DNA from: Weissella fangxianensis
GTDB taxonomy: Bacteria; Bacillota; Bacilli; Lactobacillales; Lactobacillaceae
NCBI RefSeq assembly: GCF_024718545.1
Contig: NZ_JAMXDB010000020.1
Location: 1-32,597, forward strand
Direction of reading: 5' to 3'
Length of the DNA stretch: 32,597 bases
Part shown: positions 16,302-24,774 of the stretch, in pieces
Layout: each line of letters starts with the position of its first letter
Numbering within the stretch: position 1 is the stretch's first letter
Notes under the pieces: generated by a model
What the model saw: only the letters and a program-made list of their open reading frames with translations
Databases searched by the model: none
Told to the model about the DNA's origin: nothing
Position numbers and translations under genes: made by a program

Positions 16302-17309
16302 TTAATATTTAATTACTAATTTTCCTAGCATATCACCAGCAGAAACTTTTTGTTGTGCTGCCAGCACCGTGGCAGCTGAGAAACCATCAATGGTTTGTGT
16401 AATCGTCGATTGCACATCCCCCGCATCGACTAATTCAGAAAGCAATGCTAAAGCATCCCCTTGACTGGCGATATTCTGCCCAGCATTTGTCTTCGCAAAC
16501 ATAAATTCCCAATCTAATGATGCTGCATTGTTTTTAATGAGACCAACTGGCAAAGGTTGTGTCGATTGTACAATGGCGCCAATATGCCCATAGCTTCCCA
16601 CTAACTTTGCTGCCGCTTCAAAGTGCTGGTCTAATGAATGCAGTACAGCAATATAAGGAATTTCAGGGAACCCAAGACGCTTCACCTCAGATGCATAGTC
16701 CTCTCGATGATTAACAACAAAATCAGCCCCTAGTTGTTTGACCCATTCAATCGTTTCGTCACGCGAAGCTGTAGCAATCACCGTCATTCCCAGCCATTTT
16801 GCTAATTGAATCATAATCGACCCAACACCACCAGCACCATTAATAATCAATAAAGTTTTCCCTGACGCTGCACCAGGAGCCATAGAAATGCCAAATTTAT
16901 CAGCAAGCATCTCGTATGCTGTCAAAAAGGTTAACGGTAATGCTGCCGCTTCAACATCTGACAAATCATCAGGCGTTTTAGCAACCAATTTTTCATTAAC
17001 TGCTTCATATTCAGCATTAGAACCAGTACGTCCCAATTCTCCGGCAAAAAATACTCGGTCACCAACCTGATACTTTTTTACATCAGTACCAGTTGAAACC
17101 ACTTCACCAACACCATCAAAACCAAGGACACGTTCTTCCTTTGCCGCCATAGCTAATTCAAGCTGCTTAACATCCACAGGATTCATACCAGATGCAGCGA
17201 TTTTTACAAGCACATCATGACTATCAACATTTGGCAACGGAATTTCTTTTTCCAGCAACGGGTTGTCTTCATCAAGCGTCGTAACGACCGCTTTCATTAA
17301 TTTTGTCAT
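16302..17309 (-). CDS. MDR-family NADPH-dependent oxidoreductase (quinone reductase type)
   Basis: This 335-residue protein belongs to the medium-chain dehydrogenase/reductase superfamily, in the zinc-lacking quinone oxidoreductase branch often annotated as zinc-type alcohol dehydrogenase-like. The N-terminal GroES-like domain reads VLVKIAASGMNPVDVKQLE and GFDGVGEVVSTGTDVKKYQVGDRVFF. The Rossmann domain has LLIINGAGGVGSIMIQLAKWLG and TASRDETIEWVKQLGADFVVNHRED. The zinc-binding Cys cluster of true alcohol dehydrogenases is absent. It probably reduces small carbonyls or quinones with NADPH. AAGGGAG precedes ATG 17309. It lies downstream of alsD but after a good terminator, so it is likely separate from the acetoin genes. 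Confidence 0.85.
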   Translation of the reverse strand: MTKLMKAVVTTLDEDNPLLEKEIPLPNVDSHDVLVKIAASGMNPVDVKQLELAMAAKEERVLGFDGVGEVVSTGTDVKKYQVGDRVFFAGELGRTGSNAEYEAVNEKLVAKTPDDLSDVEAAALPLTFLTAYEMLADKFGISMAPGAASGKTLLIINGAGGVGSIMIQLAKWLGMTVIATASRDETIEWVKQLGADFVVNHREDYASEVKRLGFPEIPYIAVLHSLDQHFEAAAKLVGSYGHIGAIVQSTQPLPVGLIKNNAASLDWEFMFAKTNAGQNIASQGDALALLSELVDAGDVQSTITQTIDGFSAATVLAAQQKVSAGDMLGKLVIKY

Positions 17310-17370
17310 AATTTACTCCCTTAAATAATAGATACCAAGATTTCCTTACCTACATGATACTATGGTGGTT

Positions 17371-17411
17371 AAAAAATAGCGATAACAACACACTCAGGTG
17401 TTATTACCGCT
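17371..17411 (-). terminator. Terminator of the acetolactate decarboxylase gene
   Basis: On the minus strand AGCGGTAATAACAC pairs with GTGTTGTTATCGCT with two G-U type pairs, followed by ATTTTTTAA. Confidence 0.8.
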
Positions 17412-17420
17412 AATTAATGA

Positions 17421-18137
17421 TTAATCTTGTGAACCTTCTGCCGCTGCAACACCTTCTTTTAGGCCGTCCATATCAACATGGTGCTCACGGAATTCTTTAT
17501 TATCAATTGGCAAATGCAATTCATAATTATCGAAAATCGTTAGGTCTCCTTCAAGTTGCTCAGCATCAAAGCCAAGGACATGTCCACCAAACGTCCGATC
17601 ATCACTCAAGAAATGTACATGCCAACCAGCAGCGACAGTTCCTTGATACAACTCTGGTGAATAATAACCAACTAGTGTTCCAGTAACATCAGTCTGTTCA
17701 AACTCACGTTGTGTTTTTGTGATTTCAGATAATGATGGGTATGGTCGTTCAGACTTTGGTGCAGACCTAACCTTCATATATGAAAAGCTGCCGCGTAAGA
17801 TAACCCCAGAAAATGTATTCTCTAATTCGCGGTCATCAATCAACGACACCATTTCCGACATATTTCCAGCGCTAAACTTCACCGTTTCTGAAGGATCATC
17901 GGCATGATGTACGGTTGCAAATGGTACCGTTTTATCCATATCGGTCACGTGATGAATAACACCTTCACCATCCATATAGTAAACCTCGCCATCAACCATA
18001 ATCATCTCACCATCAAGTCCATCGAACGTACCGATTCCTGTATCGCCATGCTCTTTTAATTCAGCTAAGGTAGCTGATCCACCAAGCACCTTACCCATTA
18101 AAGCTGCTAGTGTACTGTGTTGATATACTGTTGACAT
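17421..18137 (-). CDS. alsD: Alpha-acetolactate decarboxylase
   Basis: The enzyme converts alpha-acetolactate to acetoin with release of CO2, the second step of the acetoin branch from pyruvate. The 238-residue protein shows the zinc-binding histidines as GWHVHFLSDDRTFGGHVLGF (H-x-H and the later GGH) and the substrate-arginine region LRGSFSYMKVRSAP. The N-terminal part YQHSTLAALMGKVLGGSATLAELKEHGD...GTFDGLDGEMI is typical. It lacks a signal peptide. AAGGAGAG precedes ATG 18137. It follows alsS by 140 bases, a gap with a small hairpin and alternative pairings, so it may be expressed both from alsS readthrough and from its own start. Confidence 0.95.
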   Translation of the reverse strand: MSTVYQHSTLAALMGKVLGGSATLAELKEHGDTGIGTFDGLDGEMIMVDGEVYYMDGEGVIHHVTDMDKTVPFATVHHADDPSETVKFSAGNMSEMVSLIDDRELENTFSGVILRGSFSYMKVRSAPKSERPYPSLSEITKTQREFEQTDVTGTLVGYYSPELYQGTVAAGWHVHFLSDDRTFGGHVLGFDAEQLEGDLTIFDNYELHLPIDNKEFREHHVDMDGLKEGVAAAEGSQD

Positions 18138-18166
18138 ATCTACTCTCCTTTTCCTTAACGTAAGAA

Positions 18167-18270
18167 AGCTGAGACAAAAGAAAATGTCCCAGCCTCCTGC
18201 ACCTATAATTCGTCAGTTTTTATTTGATAAATATCAGGCATAACCGTGATTCAAAACGCCTTTTGTCTCA
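18167..18270 (-). promoter_or_regulatory. Alternative-pairing spacer between alsS and alsD
   Basis: In the alsS-to-alsD transcript, TGAGACAAAAG (18260-18270) can pair perfectly with CTTTTGTCTCA (18170-18180). That second segment can instead pair with AGGCTGGGACA (18185-18194 region) as a short hairpin followed by TTTCTT. The two foldings exclude each other, the layout of an attenuator; whether it works as one is inference. Confidence 0.35.
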
Positions 18271-18277
18271 CTATCTT

Positions 18278-19966
18278 CTATTCGCCATCATCAATTAATT
18301 GTGACATTAATTCATAATTATGTGAATAATCTACCGGAATCTCAACAACAACTGGTCCCTCAGTTGCGAAGGCCTCATCCAATACGTCATTCAATTGCTC
18401 AGGCTTATCGACGCGCAATCCCTTAGCGCCAGCTGATTCAGCAAACTTCACAATATCAATATCAGAGAACTTTACTCCGGCTGACTCACCGTTGTACTTA
18501 ACCTCTTCTTGGAATTTAACCATATCATAGTGGTAATTATCTTGCCAAACGATGTGAACAGTATTCAAGTGCAATTGCACAGCAGTTGCTAATTCCATTC
18601 CTGAGAAGAAGAAACCACCATCACCCGAAATAGATACTGCCTTAGCATTTGGACGTACCATTGCAGCTGCCATAGCCCATGGTAAGCCAACTCCTAATGT
18701 TTGCATACCATTTGAAATCAAGAAATGACGAGGAACATATGACTTAAAGTGACGACCTAACCACAAGTAGTGGGAACCGATATCAGAAGTTAATGTCATT
18801 TCATCTGTCATGTGTGCTTGCAATGCTTTAATGATACTCAATGGATGGTTCAAATCTGCTTGAGCAGGTGTATATGTTGGTTCAGCTGCTGCATGCAAAT
18901 CAGCCTTTAGTGCAGCTAATTTGTCTTGAGATTCAGCAGGTAACTCATAGCCATTGATTTGCTCTTTCAAAGCGCTCAAAGTATCAGCCAATGTACCAAC
19001 TAACTGACGTTCTGGGGTAAAGTGATTATCAATTTGAACAGCCTGCGTATCCATTGCGACAATACGCAAATCAGCACTCTTGTTCCAATTACGTGGTTCA
19101 TACTCAATTGCATCATAACCCACTGTGATCACTAAGTCAGATTGAGCCAATAGACGGTCACCAACTTGATTGCGGAAGAAACCAACCCGGCCAAAGAACG
19201 TTTGCTCTTCTAGCTCACGTGAAATAACTCCTGCACCTTGATAAGTTTCAACAACTGGCAAAGTTGTTTGCTCTAGCAATGCATGCAATGTAGCCGTTGT
19301 CGCATCATCTGAGCCACGAGCACCAACTAACAAAACTGGTAACTTAGCGGCTTTAACTTGCTCAGCTAACCAAGCAATATCATCTGCAGCTGCTGCGCCA
19401 TACGTAGCTGGTTTAACAACTGGCAATGCATCCATGTCAACTTCGGCTTCATCAACGTCTTGTGGTAATGAAACAAAGGCAGCACCTGGTTTAGGACCAT
19501 TCGCAGCTGCGACAGCATTAGAAATAATTTCTGAAATGTTATTTGGATCTTGAATTTCAACTGAATAGTTTGTAATTGGCGCAAACAAAGTTGCTGATGG
19601 CGTGCTTTGGTGTGTTAAGCGATACAAATCTTTACGTTGTACCTGACCACCAATTGCCAAAACAGGATCATTTTCAGCAGTTGCCGTCATCAATCCTGAG
19701 GCCAAGTTACCCACACCCGGACCTGAAGTAACAGCAACAACACCAGTTTTACCAGTGATACGCGCAAACGCTTGTGCCATGAACACAGCATTCTGTTCAT
19801 GACGAGTAACAATTAGCTTAGGTGCTTTTGTTCCCTCTGCTGGATGTTCAAGCTTTTCAAATAAGCGATCAATCTTAGCACCAGGGATTCCAAACACTAA
19901 ATCAACACCATGGTTGTTTAGGCTGTCGACCACTAAGTCGGCACCGGTCTTCTTCTCTTCAGACAT
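18278..19966 (-). CDS. alsS: Catabolic acetolactate synthase
   Basis: This thiamine-diphosphate enzyme joins two pyruvates into alpha-acetolactate with loss of CO2. The 562-residue protein has the catalytic glutamate at residue 57 (TRHEQNAVFMAQAFAR), the central domain, and the TPP/Mg signature ISGDGGFFFSGMELAT...WQDNYHYDMV. It resembles the AlsS branch used for acetoin production (no partner small subunit gene is present and there are no valine, isoleucine or leucine genes nearby). AGAGGT precedes ATG 19966. Together with alsD it removes excess pyruvate and acid. The upstream region has a cre-like palindrome at 20112-20124 and an 18-bp palindrome at 19996-20013. Confidence 0.95.
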   Translation of the reverse strand: MSEEKKTGADLVVDSLNNHGVDLVFGIPGAKIDRLFEKLEHPAEGTKAPKLIVTRHEQNAVFMAQAFARITGKTGVVAVTSGPGVGNLASGLMTATAENDPVLAIGGQVQRKDLYRLTHQSTPSATLFAPITNYSVEIQDPNNISEIISNAVAAANGPKPGAAFVSLPQDVDEAEVDMDALPVVKPATYGAAAADDIAWLAEQVKAAKLPVLLVGARGSDDATTATLHALLEQTTLPVVETYQGAGVISRELEEQTFFGRVGFFRNQVGDRLLAQSDLVITVGYDAIEYEPRNWNKSADLRIVAMDTQAVQIDNHFTPERQLVGTLADTLSALKEQINGYELPAESQDKLAALKADLHAAAEPTYTPAQADLNHPLSIIKALQAHMTDEMTLTSDIGSHYLWLGRHFKSYVPRHFLISNGMQTLGVGLPWAMAAAMVRPNAKAVSISGDGGFFFSGMELATAVQLHLNTVHIVWQDNYHYDMVKFQEEVKYNGESAGVKFSDIDIVKFAESAGAKGLRVDKPEQLNDVLDEAFATEGPVVVEIPVDYSHNYELMSQLIDDGE

Positions 19967-19995
19967 GTACTCTACCTCTTTAAAATATATTGCAA

Positions 19996-20013
19996 ATAAG
20001 CATCAATGCTTAT
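19996..20013. promoter_or_regulatory. 18-bp palindrome in the alsS upstream region
   Basis: ATAAGCATCAATGCTTAT has two perfect eight-base arms with a two-base centre. It lies 30 bases before the alsS ATG, just beyond a -10-like TACAAT (minus strand). Size and symmetry suit a MarR-type or other dimeric regulator. A weak relative (ATAAGCAACATTCTTTCA, 20902-20919) lies before the marR gene. Confidence 0.45.
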
Positions 20014-20111
20014 ATTGTAGCGCGTTCTCAATGTATTTTGTAGCAAAAAGGAACCGTCATTCTGACTAAAAATGTAGCTCATTTTTTCACAAGGCGTATG
20101 AAATTAGACAT

Positions 20112-20124
20112 TGTAACGCTTACA
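20112..20124. promoter_or_regulatory. cre-like site upstream of alsS
   Basis: TGTAACGCTTACA is a palindrome with five-base arms. On the minus strand, TGTAAGCGTTACA resembles the CcpA cre consensus WTGNAANCGNWNNCW with two mismatches. In B. subtilis alsS is under CcpA control; here it is inferred from sequence. Confidence 0.35.
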
Positions 20125-20161
20125 CAATTTGTGAAATTTTATTTGAATTTTTATAGCATGC

Positions 20162-20201
20162 AAAAAAGCGTTAGCTATTTCTCATCAAAATAACTAACGC
20201 T
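20162..20201 (-). terminator. Terminator of the tRNA-Gln transcript
   Basis: On the minus strand AGCGTTAGTTATTT pairs with AAATAGCTAACGCT, followed by six Ts (20162-20167). It lies 17 bases beyond the tRNA 3' end. Confidence 0.8.
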
Positions 20202-20217
20202 TTCCGCATCTGTAAAA

Positions 20218-20289
20218 CTGGGCATACTGGATTCGAACCAGTGCATGATGGCACCAGAAACCATTGCCTTACCGCTTGGCTAATGCCCA
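20218..20289 (-). tRNA. tRNA-Gln (anticodon CUG)
   Basis: The minus strand folds as a standard cloverleaf. The acceptor stem is TGGGCAT with ATGCCCA; discriminator G; D arm GCC-AAGCGGTA-AGGC; anticodon stem ATGGT with GCCAT around loop TTCTGGT, giving CTG at positions 34-36; T arm ACTGG-TTCGAAT-CCAGT. The weak U1-A72 pair and A13/A22 match tRNA-Gln of other bacteria. CUG reads CAG codons. CCA is not encoded. It stands alone with its own promoter and terminator. Confidence 0.93.
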
Positions 20290-20304
20290 AAAAACAACTA
20301 TTCA

Positions 20305-20333
20305 ATCATACAACACACCCTGAATAAATACAA
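20305..20333 (-). promoter_or_regulatory. Promoter of tRNA-Gln
   Basis: On the minus strand TTGTAT (20328-20333), 17 bases, TATGAT (20305-20310), 15 bases upstream of the mature tRNA 5' end. Confidence 0.5.
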
Positions 20334-20423
20334 GGCCAATAATATAAAAAAATATTTTTCAAATATATATTATCTGATTGTCAGTCGTGTCATTAATAAC
20401 ACTTCGCCAAGCATACCACGAAA

Positions 20424-20852
20424 TCATCTATCAGTCAGCACTTTATCATCAAATTTAAGCATGTATTTGAGAATTTCAGTAGCCCGCTCTTCACCCAAAG
20501 TAACTAGCCAACCATCAAAACGCAGTTCAATATGTTGCGTCAGTTCCCGTTCTACTTCTTGACCACGCTTTGTTAAATGCAATAACATACGCCGACGATC
20601 AGTCACATCTGCTTCTTGCCAAATATATTGTTTTCGCAACAGCATACGAATTTGTCGAGATACTGCTGCACGAGTCACTTGACGTTTTGCTACAATATCT
20701 GTCAATGTTAGGCCATCATGTTGAGCTACGCCTTGCATAATGAGATATTGTTCAAATGATAAGTCATACAATGCTGCCGGTTCATCGACCATCTCATTCA
20801 GGTACTTTATCGTCGATAAATAAGCGTTGATATACTTCGCAACTAAGTTCAT
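20424..20852 (-). CDS. MarR-family transcriptional regulator
   Basis: This 142-residue winged-helix protein probably binds palindromic DNA as a dimer and responds to a small ligand or stress. The DNA-binding part is LTLTDIVAKRQVTRAAVSRQIRMLLRKQYIWQEADVTDRRRMLLHLTKRG, split here as recognition helix (TRAAVSRQIRML) and wing (DVTDRRRMLL). N- and C-terminal helices form the dimer domain. Length is typical. GGAG lies before ATG 20852. The gene lies upstream of tRNA-Gln and alsS on the same strand, so a role in alsS control is possible but unproven. Confidence 0.88.
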   Translation of the reverse strand: MNLVAKYINAYLSTIKYLNEMVDEPAALYDLSFEQYLIMQGVAQHDGLTLTDIVAKRQVTRAAVSRQIRMLLRKQYIWQEADVTDRRRMLLHLTKRGQEVERELTQHIELRFDGWLVTLGEERATEILKYMLKFDDKVLTDR

Positions 20853-20931
20853 TTTTCTTCTCCAAAAGAATATTTTCCTACTATATAGACTATTTTATAA
20901 AATAAGCAACATTCTTTCAGACTAATTTTTT

Positions 20932-20967
20932 TAAAAAAAGAGATTAGCACGCTAATTGCTAATCTCT
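20932..20967 (-). terminator. Terminator of the universal stress protein gene
   Basis: On the minus strand AGAGATTAGCA pairs with TGCTAATCTCT around a seven-base loop, followed by seven Ts. Confidence 0.85.
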
Positions 20968-20981
20968 AATAGTATTTATGA

Positions 20982-21419
20982 TTAACGAACAATCATAACG
21001 GTTACTGGCGCGTTATTTGCAACATAACTTGATTGTGAACCAAAGTACTTTTCAGTACCCTGCTGTGAGTGCGAGCCAATCACGACCATATCTGGTTTAA
21101 CAACGGGGATGACATCTTTCACAATAACTTCTCCGGGCTCACCTTCAGCAATACGTGTATCAACATCAGTTACCCCGTTTTCAACAGCCATTTCACGGTA
21201 ACGTTCCAACGCGCGTTGCACATCATCTTCAGCGGCACTACTACGTTCCTTTGAAAAGAAGTCAAAAACATTTAACTGTTCTTTTTCAAAAATAGAAATA
21301 ATCGTTAACTTGGCGCCGTCCTCTTTTGCCTGATGAATCCCATTAACTAAGGCCATTTGCCCAAGGTTTGAATCATCAACCGCTACAAGAATGTGTTTGA
21401 ATTGTTTTCCTATTGCCAT
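20982..21419 (-). CDS. Universal stress protein UspA family
   Basis: This 145-residue single-domain protein has the Usp fold: HILVAVDDSNLGQMALVNGIHQA at the N-terminus and the nucleotide-binding-like end VVIGSHSQQGTEKYFGSQSSYVANNAPVTVMIV. In ATP-binding members the signature is G-2x-G-9x-G-(S/T). The spacing here is not the exact motif (GSHSQQGTEKYFGSQS), so nucleotide binding is uncertain. Such proteins are induced by starvation, acid or other stress; the exact role is unknown. AGAGGAG precedes ATG 21419. It is a single-gene unit with a strong terminator. Confidence 0.88.
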   Translation of the reverse strand: MAIGKQFKHILVAVDDSNLGQMALVNGIHQAKEDGAKLTIISIFEKEQLNVFDFFSKERSSAAEDDVQRALERYREMAVENGVTDVDTRIAEGEPGEVIVKDVIPVVKPDMVVIGSHSQQGTEKYFGSQSSYVANNAPVTVMIVR

Positions 21420-21455
21420 TTTTACTCTCCTCTACGTATATAATCGTCATAACAA

Positions 21456-21608
21456 TCAAGCATATTGACCATTATTACATTTACCGATAAATTCCCCGAT
21501 TATCAACTTGTTTAATCCACCCAAATTACTAGCTGATCAAACCGCCAAACTTGGACCATCACTTTGCTGTAACGGATCCTCTACTGAAAAAATAACCTCA
21601 GTAAATAT
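21456..21608 (-). pseudogene. Possible gene remnant interrupted by one stop codon
   Basis: A minus-strand frame reads about 23 codons (IFTEVIFSVEDPLQQSDG then PSLAV), meets TGA at 21537-21539, then continues SASNLGGLNKLIIGEFIGK to a second TGA at 21456. The text looks protein-like on both sides of the stop, and AAGGAGG precedes it, but there is no start codon. It may be a relic of a small gene; the family was not recognised. It lies in the 397-base spacer 21420-21816, which otherwise holds the rpmF promoter and the uspA upstream region. Confidence 0.2.
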
Positions 21609-21714
21609 GCCTCCTTGTTTTTTGGTACACCTAATTATCTATCTAGCCGCACAAAAAGTAAAGTTATTACCAGACTTTTATTGCCTTAATAATCCTTTAT
21701 AAAAAGGCGATAAC

Positions 21715-21743
21715 TTGACAAAAAGTAAAAAATAATGTAATTT
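21715..21743 (+). promoter_or_regulatory. Promoter of rpmF
   Basis: TTGACA (21715-21720), 17 bases, TAATTT (21738-21743) with TG immediately before it. The rpmF ATG lies 73 bases downstream. Confidence 0.6.
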
Positions 21744-21771
21744 AGAACAGTTGAAAAAATAAGATTATTAA

Positions 21772-21800
21772 ACACTGCCTTCTTTCTAACACGGCGGTGT
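21772..21800 (+). promoter_or_regulatory. Leader hairpin before rpmF
   Basis: ACACTGCC (21772-21779) and GGCGGTGT (21793-21800) pair with one G-U around a 13-base loop, directly upstream of the AGGGAGG ribosome site. It could serve autoregulation or mRNA stability. Confidence 0.4.
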
Positions 21801-21816
21801 AAGGGAGGATATTACT

Positions 21817-21990
21817 ATGGCAGTTCCTGCACGTAAAGTTTCAAAGCACGCAAAGCGCACTCGTCGCGGCGGTCAAGGCGGATTGAAGACGCCAGCTATT
21901 CACATGAACGAAAATGGTGTGTACGTACGTAACCACCACGTTGCTGCTGATGGCACTTACAACGGTAAGCAAGTTGTTTCACCTAAGTAA
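21817..21990 (+). CDS. rpmF: Ribosomal protein bL32, zinc-free form
   Basis: This 57-residue basic protein of the large ribosomal subunit starts MAVPARKVSKHAKRTRRGG, the classic bL32 N-terminus, and ends in a TYNGKQVV-type tail. The two Cys pairs that bind zinc in many bL32 proteins are absent: the corresponding positions are HMNENG and VAADG, so this is the cysteine-free type. AAGGGAGG precedes ATG 21817. The yceD (DUF177) gene that often precedes rpmF is not here; the gene has its own promoter and terminator. Confidence 0.93.
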   Translation: MAVPARKVSKHAKRTRRGGQGGLKTPAIHMNENGVYVRNHHVAADGTYNGKQVVSPK

Positions 21991-22040
21991 GTTCATTTAT
22001 TAATCTATTTTTGGATAGATAAAAATAAACGATTATTAAG

Positions 22041-22074
22041 ACGGAGAATGGATTTAACCATTCTCTGTTTTTTT
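22041..22074 (+). terminator. Terminator of rpmF
   Basis: ACGGAGAATGG and CCATTCTCTGT form a near-perfect stem around a six-base loop, followed by seven Ts. The 316-base spacer 21991-22306 holds this and the hairpin at 22264-22300, and no convincing gene. Confidence 0.88.
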
Positions 22075-22263
22075 ATTTTACCGGGTTTTTAGCCCTTTTC
22101 ATACCTGACCGTAAAATCATACCAGTCTGATGCTAAAAGTACTTAGAACGCGGCTACAAGTCACCTATCAACGTCTTTGTCTTTGTAATAACATACCGGA
22201 TACAAGCAGCTTAAAAGTCATTTTGAAACTGTTCCCCCACATCACTTGCAATATTTTTAAAAC

Positions 22264-22300
22264 AAAAAGACCGGAACATTCATTATGTTCCAGTCTTTTT
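22264..22300. terminator. Terminator of the PTS_EIIC_2-type gene
   Basis: AAAAAGACCGGAACA pairs with TGTTCCAGTCTTTTT with one mismatch around a seven-base loop. T- and A-runs on both sides make it bidirectional. The minus-strand gene stops seven bases away. Confidence 0.85.
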
Positions 22301-22306
22301 ATAATA

Positions 22307-23455
22307 TTAAATTTCTTGCTTAAAGTCTTCTGGCTTGTAAAGCTTGAACACCTTTGTAAATAATAGATCAACAACAATTCCAGCGATGATTGGAATAATC
22401 GCCCAAACTAAGATAGCTGGCATAACACCAATTGTACTTGTTTGGAATACCTTATCGGCAGCATCACGTACAACTGACTGAATTGGTGAAACAAATCCGA
22501 TCCAACCGAATCCGGCTGAAGTTGGTGTTCCTTGAACGTTCAAGAAACTAATTGGCAATGCTGAAAGTCCAGCAGCAACCATGAATGAGAATAACATGAT
22601 TGGCTTCTTAAACACTGAAGGCATCATTCCCTTCATAGCTCCTAAGAAGATAGCAACTGTCGTTCCAACCTTGTTAACTCTAATTGAGTTAATCAATAGG
22701 ACAACGGTCGTTGCAACAATTCCAACACCAGCAGCCGCTGATCCCAGTCCAGATAATGTAATTGCCAAAGCAATACCAACAGTTGAAACAGGTGTGACGA
22801 TAATAACCGCGAATGCCATGGCAATAATAATTGTCATTGGCAATGGTTGCAAATCAGTTGCTAATTGCACCATCTTTCCAATCCAAGTTGTTACTTCACC
22901 AACATAAGGTGCGATTTCTTTACCAATTAATCCAACACCCCCACCTACAATGATAGGACTTAGGATAATTGCTAATGAACCGAATCCCCATAGATATTTA
23001 GCAATCAACCAAATAACAAGGACACCGATCGCTGAAACAATCATGGCATTGATCACATCTCCAGCTCCAGATGCCATGTACACTGTACTAGGCGAGGTTG
23101 TTGTCACACCAGTAATTGGATTCTTAAATCCTGCTGGCACCGAAGCCCAATTGATCGAACCACAGGCAACTCCAACCGCAATGGCCATAACTCCAACATC
23201 TAGAGACTTCATGTTAAATTGCATGGCAATTGCCAAACCAATCAACATTGGGAGAAATGACGAGAATAACGTCAAGATTGCACTTAAGTCAACCGCCCAT
23301 CCCATGCCGCTCTGTACAAACGGACGAATAACGTACTTCAAAACAGCTGATGGTAAAACACCAATCAAAATACCTTGAGCAGAACCAGACAATACTTTAA
23401 AGAAAAAATCTTTAAACTTTAGTTCATAAGAACCGTCAAAAACTGCGCTAGCCAT
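22307..23455 (-). CDS. PTS_EIIC_2/PfoR-type membrane protein
   Basis: This 382-residue protein is very hydrophobic, with about nine or ten membrane helices and many Gly/Ala-rich segments (VGVACGSINWASVPAGF, SPIIVGGGVGLIGKEIAPYVGE, TPVSTVGIALAITLSGLGSAAAGVG). It resembles the PTS_EIIC_2 group (COG3641, named after perfringolysin regulator PfoR), proteins with an EIIC-like fold that lack linked EIIA and EIIB parts. Substrate unknown; sugar or organic acid transport is the usual guess. ATG 23455 is preferred over TTG 23464, which sits too near the AAAGG site. A 17-bp palindrome (23481-23497) lies upstream, and D-lactate dehydrogenase is the gene before it. Confidence 0.82.
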   Translation of the reverse strand: MASAVFDGSYELKFKDFFFKVLSGSAQGILIGVLPSAVLKYVIRPFVQSGMGWAVDLSAILTLFSSFLPMLIGLAIAMQFNMKSLDVGVMAIAVGVACGSINWASVPAGFKNPITGVTTTSPSTVYMASGAGDVINAMIVSAIGVLVIWLIAKYLWGFGSLAIILSPIIVGGGVGLIGKEIAPYVGEVTTWIGKMVQLATDLQPLPMTIIIAMAFAVIIVTPVSTVGIALAITLSGLGSAAAGVGIVATTVVLLINSIRVNKVGTTVAIFLGAMKGMMPSVFKKPIMLFSFMVAAGLSALPISFLNVQGTPTSAGFGWIGFVSPIQSVVRDAADKVFQTSTIGVMPAILVWAIIPIIAGIVVDLLFTKVFKLYKPEDFKQEI

Positions 23456-23480
23456 AATATTCAATTACCTTTCTAATCTA

Positions 23481-23497
23481 ATGTGACAATGTCACAT
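23481..23497. promoter_or_regulatory. 17-bp palindrome upstream of the PTS_EIIC_2-type gene
   Basis: ATGTGACAATGTCACAT has two perfect eight-base arms and a single-base centre. On the minus strand it lies 26 bases before the ATG, near the predicted transcription start of a weak promoter (TTGTGG, 17 bases, TAGGTA). Its half-site TGTGACA is not a known factor's site that I can name with certainty. Confidence 0.55.
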
Positions 23498-23547
23498 ACC
23501 TACTCACAGTAATAAAATCCCACAATCATCACTGTAAAAATTAACTA

Positions 23548-24730
<1,183 letters not shown>

Positions 24731-24732
24731 TA

Positions 24733-24767
24733 AGGAAGTATTAAATTTTGTCACCAAAGTACTTCCT
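24733..24767. promoter_or_regulatory. Stem-loop at the predicted 5' end of the ldhD leader
   Basis: AGGAAGTA and TACTTCCT form a perfect eight-pair stem with a 19-base loop. With the distal promoter's start near 24768, the stem would be the first structure of the mRNA, a position that often stabilises transcripts. Confidence 0.45.
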
Positions 24768-24774
24768 CGATACA

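Noticed and set aside
21508-21702. 64-codon + strand frame upstream of rpmF
   Set aside because: It starts with TTG without a ribosome site and resembles no known protein; yceD was looked for here and is not present.
22130-22377. Overlapping + and minus frames next to the PTS_EIIC_2-type gene
   Set aside because: Both run through a terminator hairpin and into the gene's C-terminus and lack ribosome sites.
22950-23378. 142-codon + strand frame opposite the PTS_EIIC_2-type gene
   Set aside because: Antisense shadow of a membrane protein gene with no start signals.
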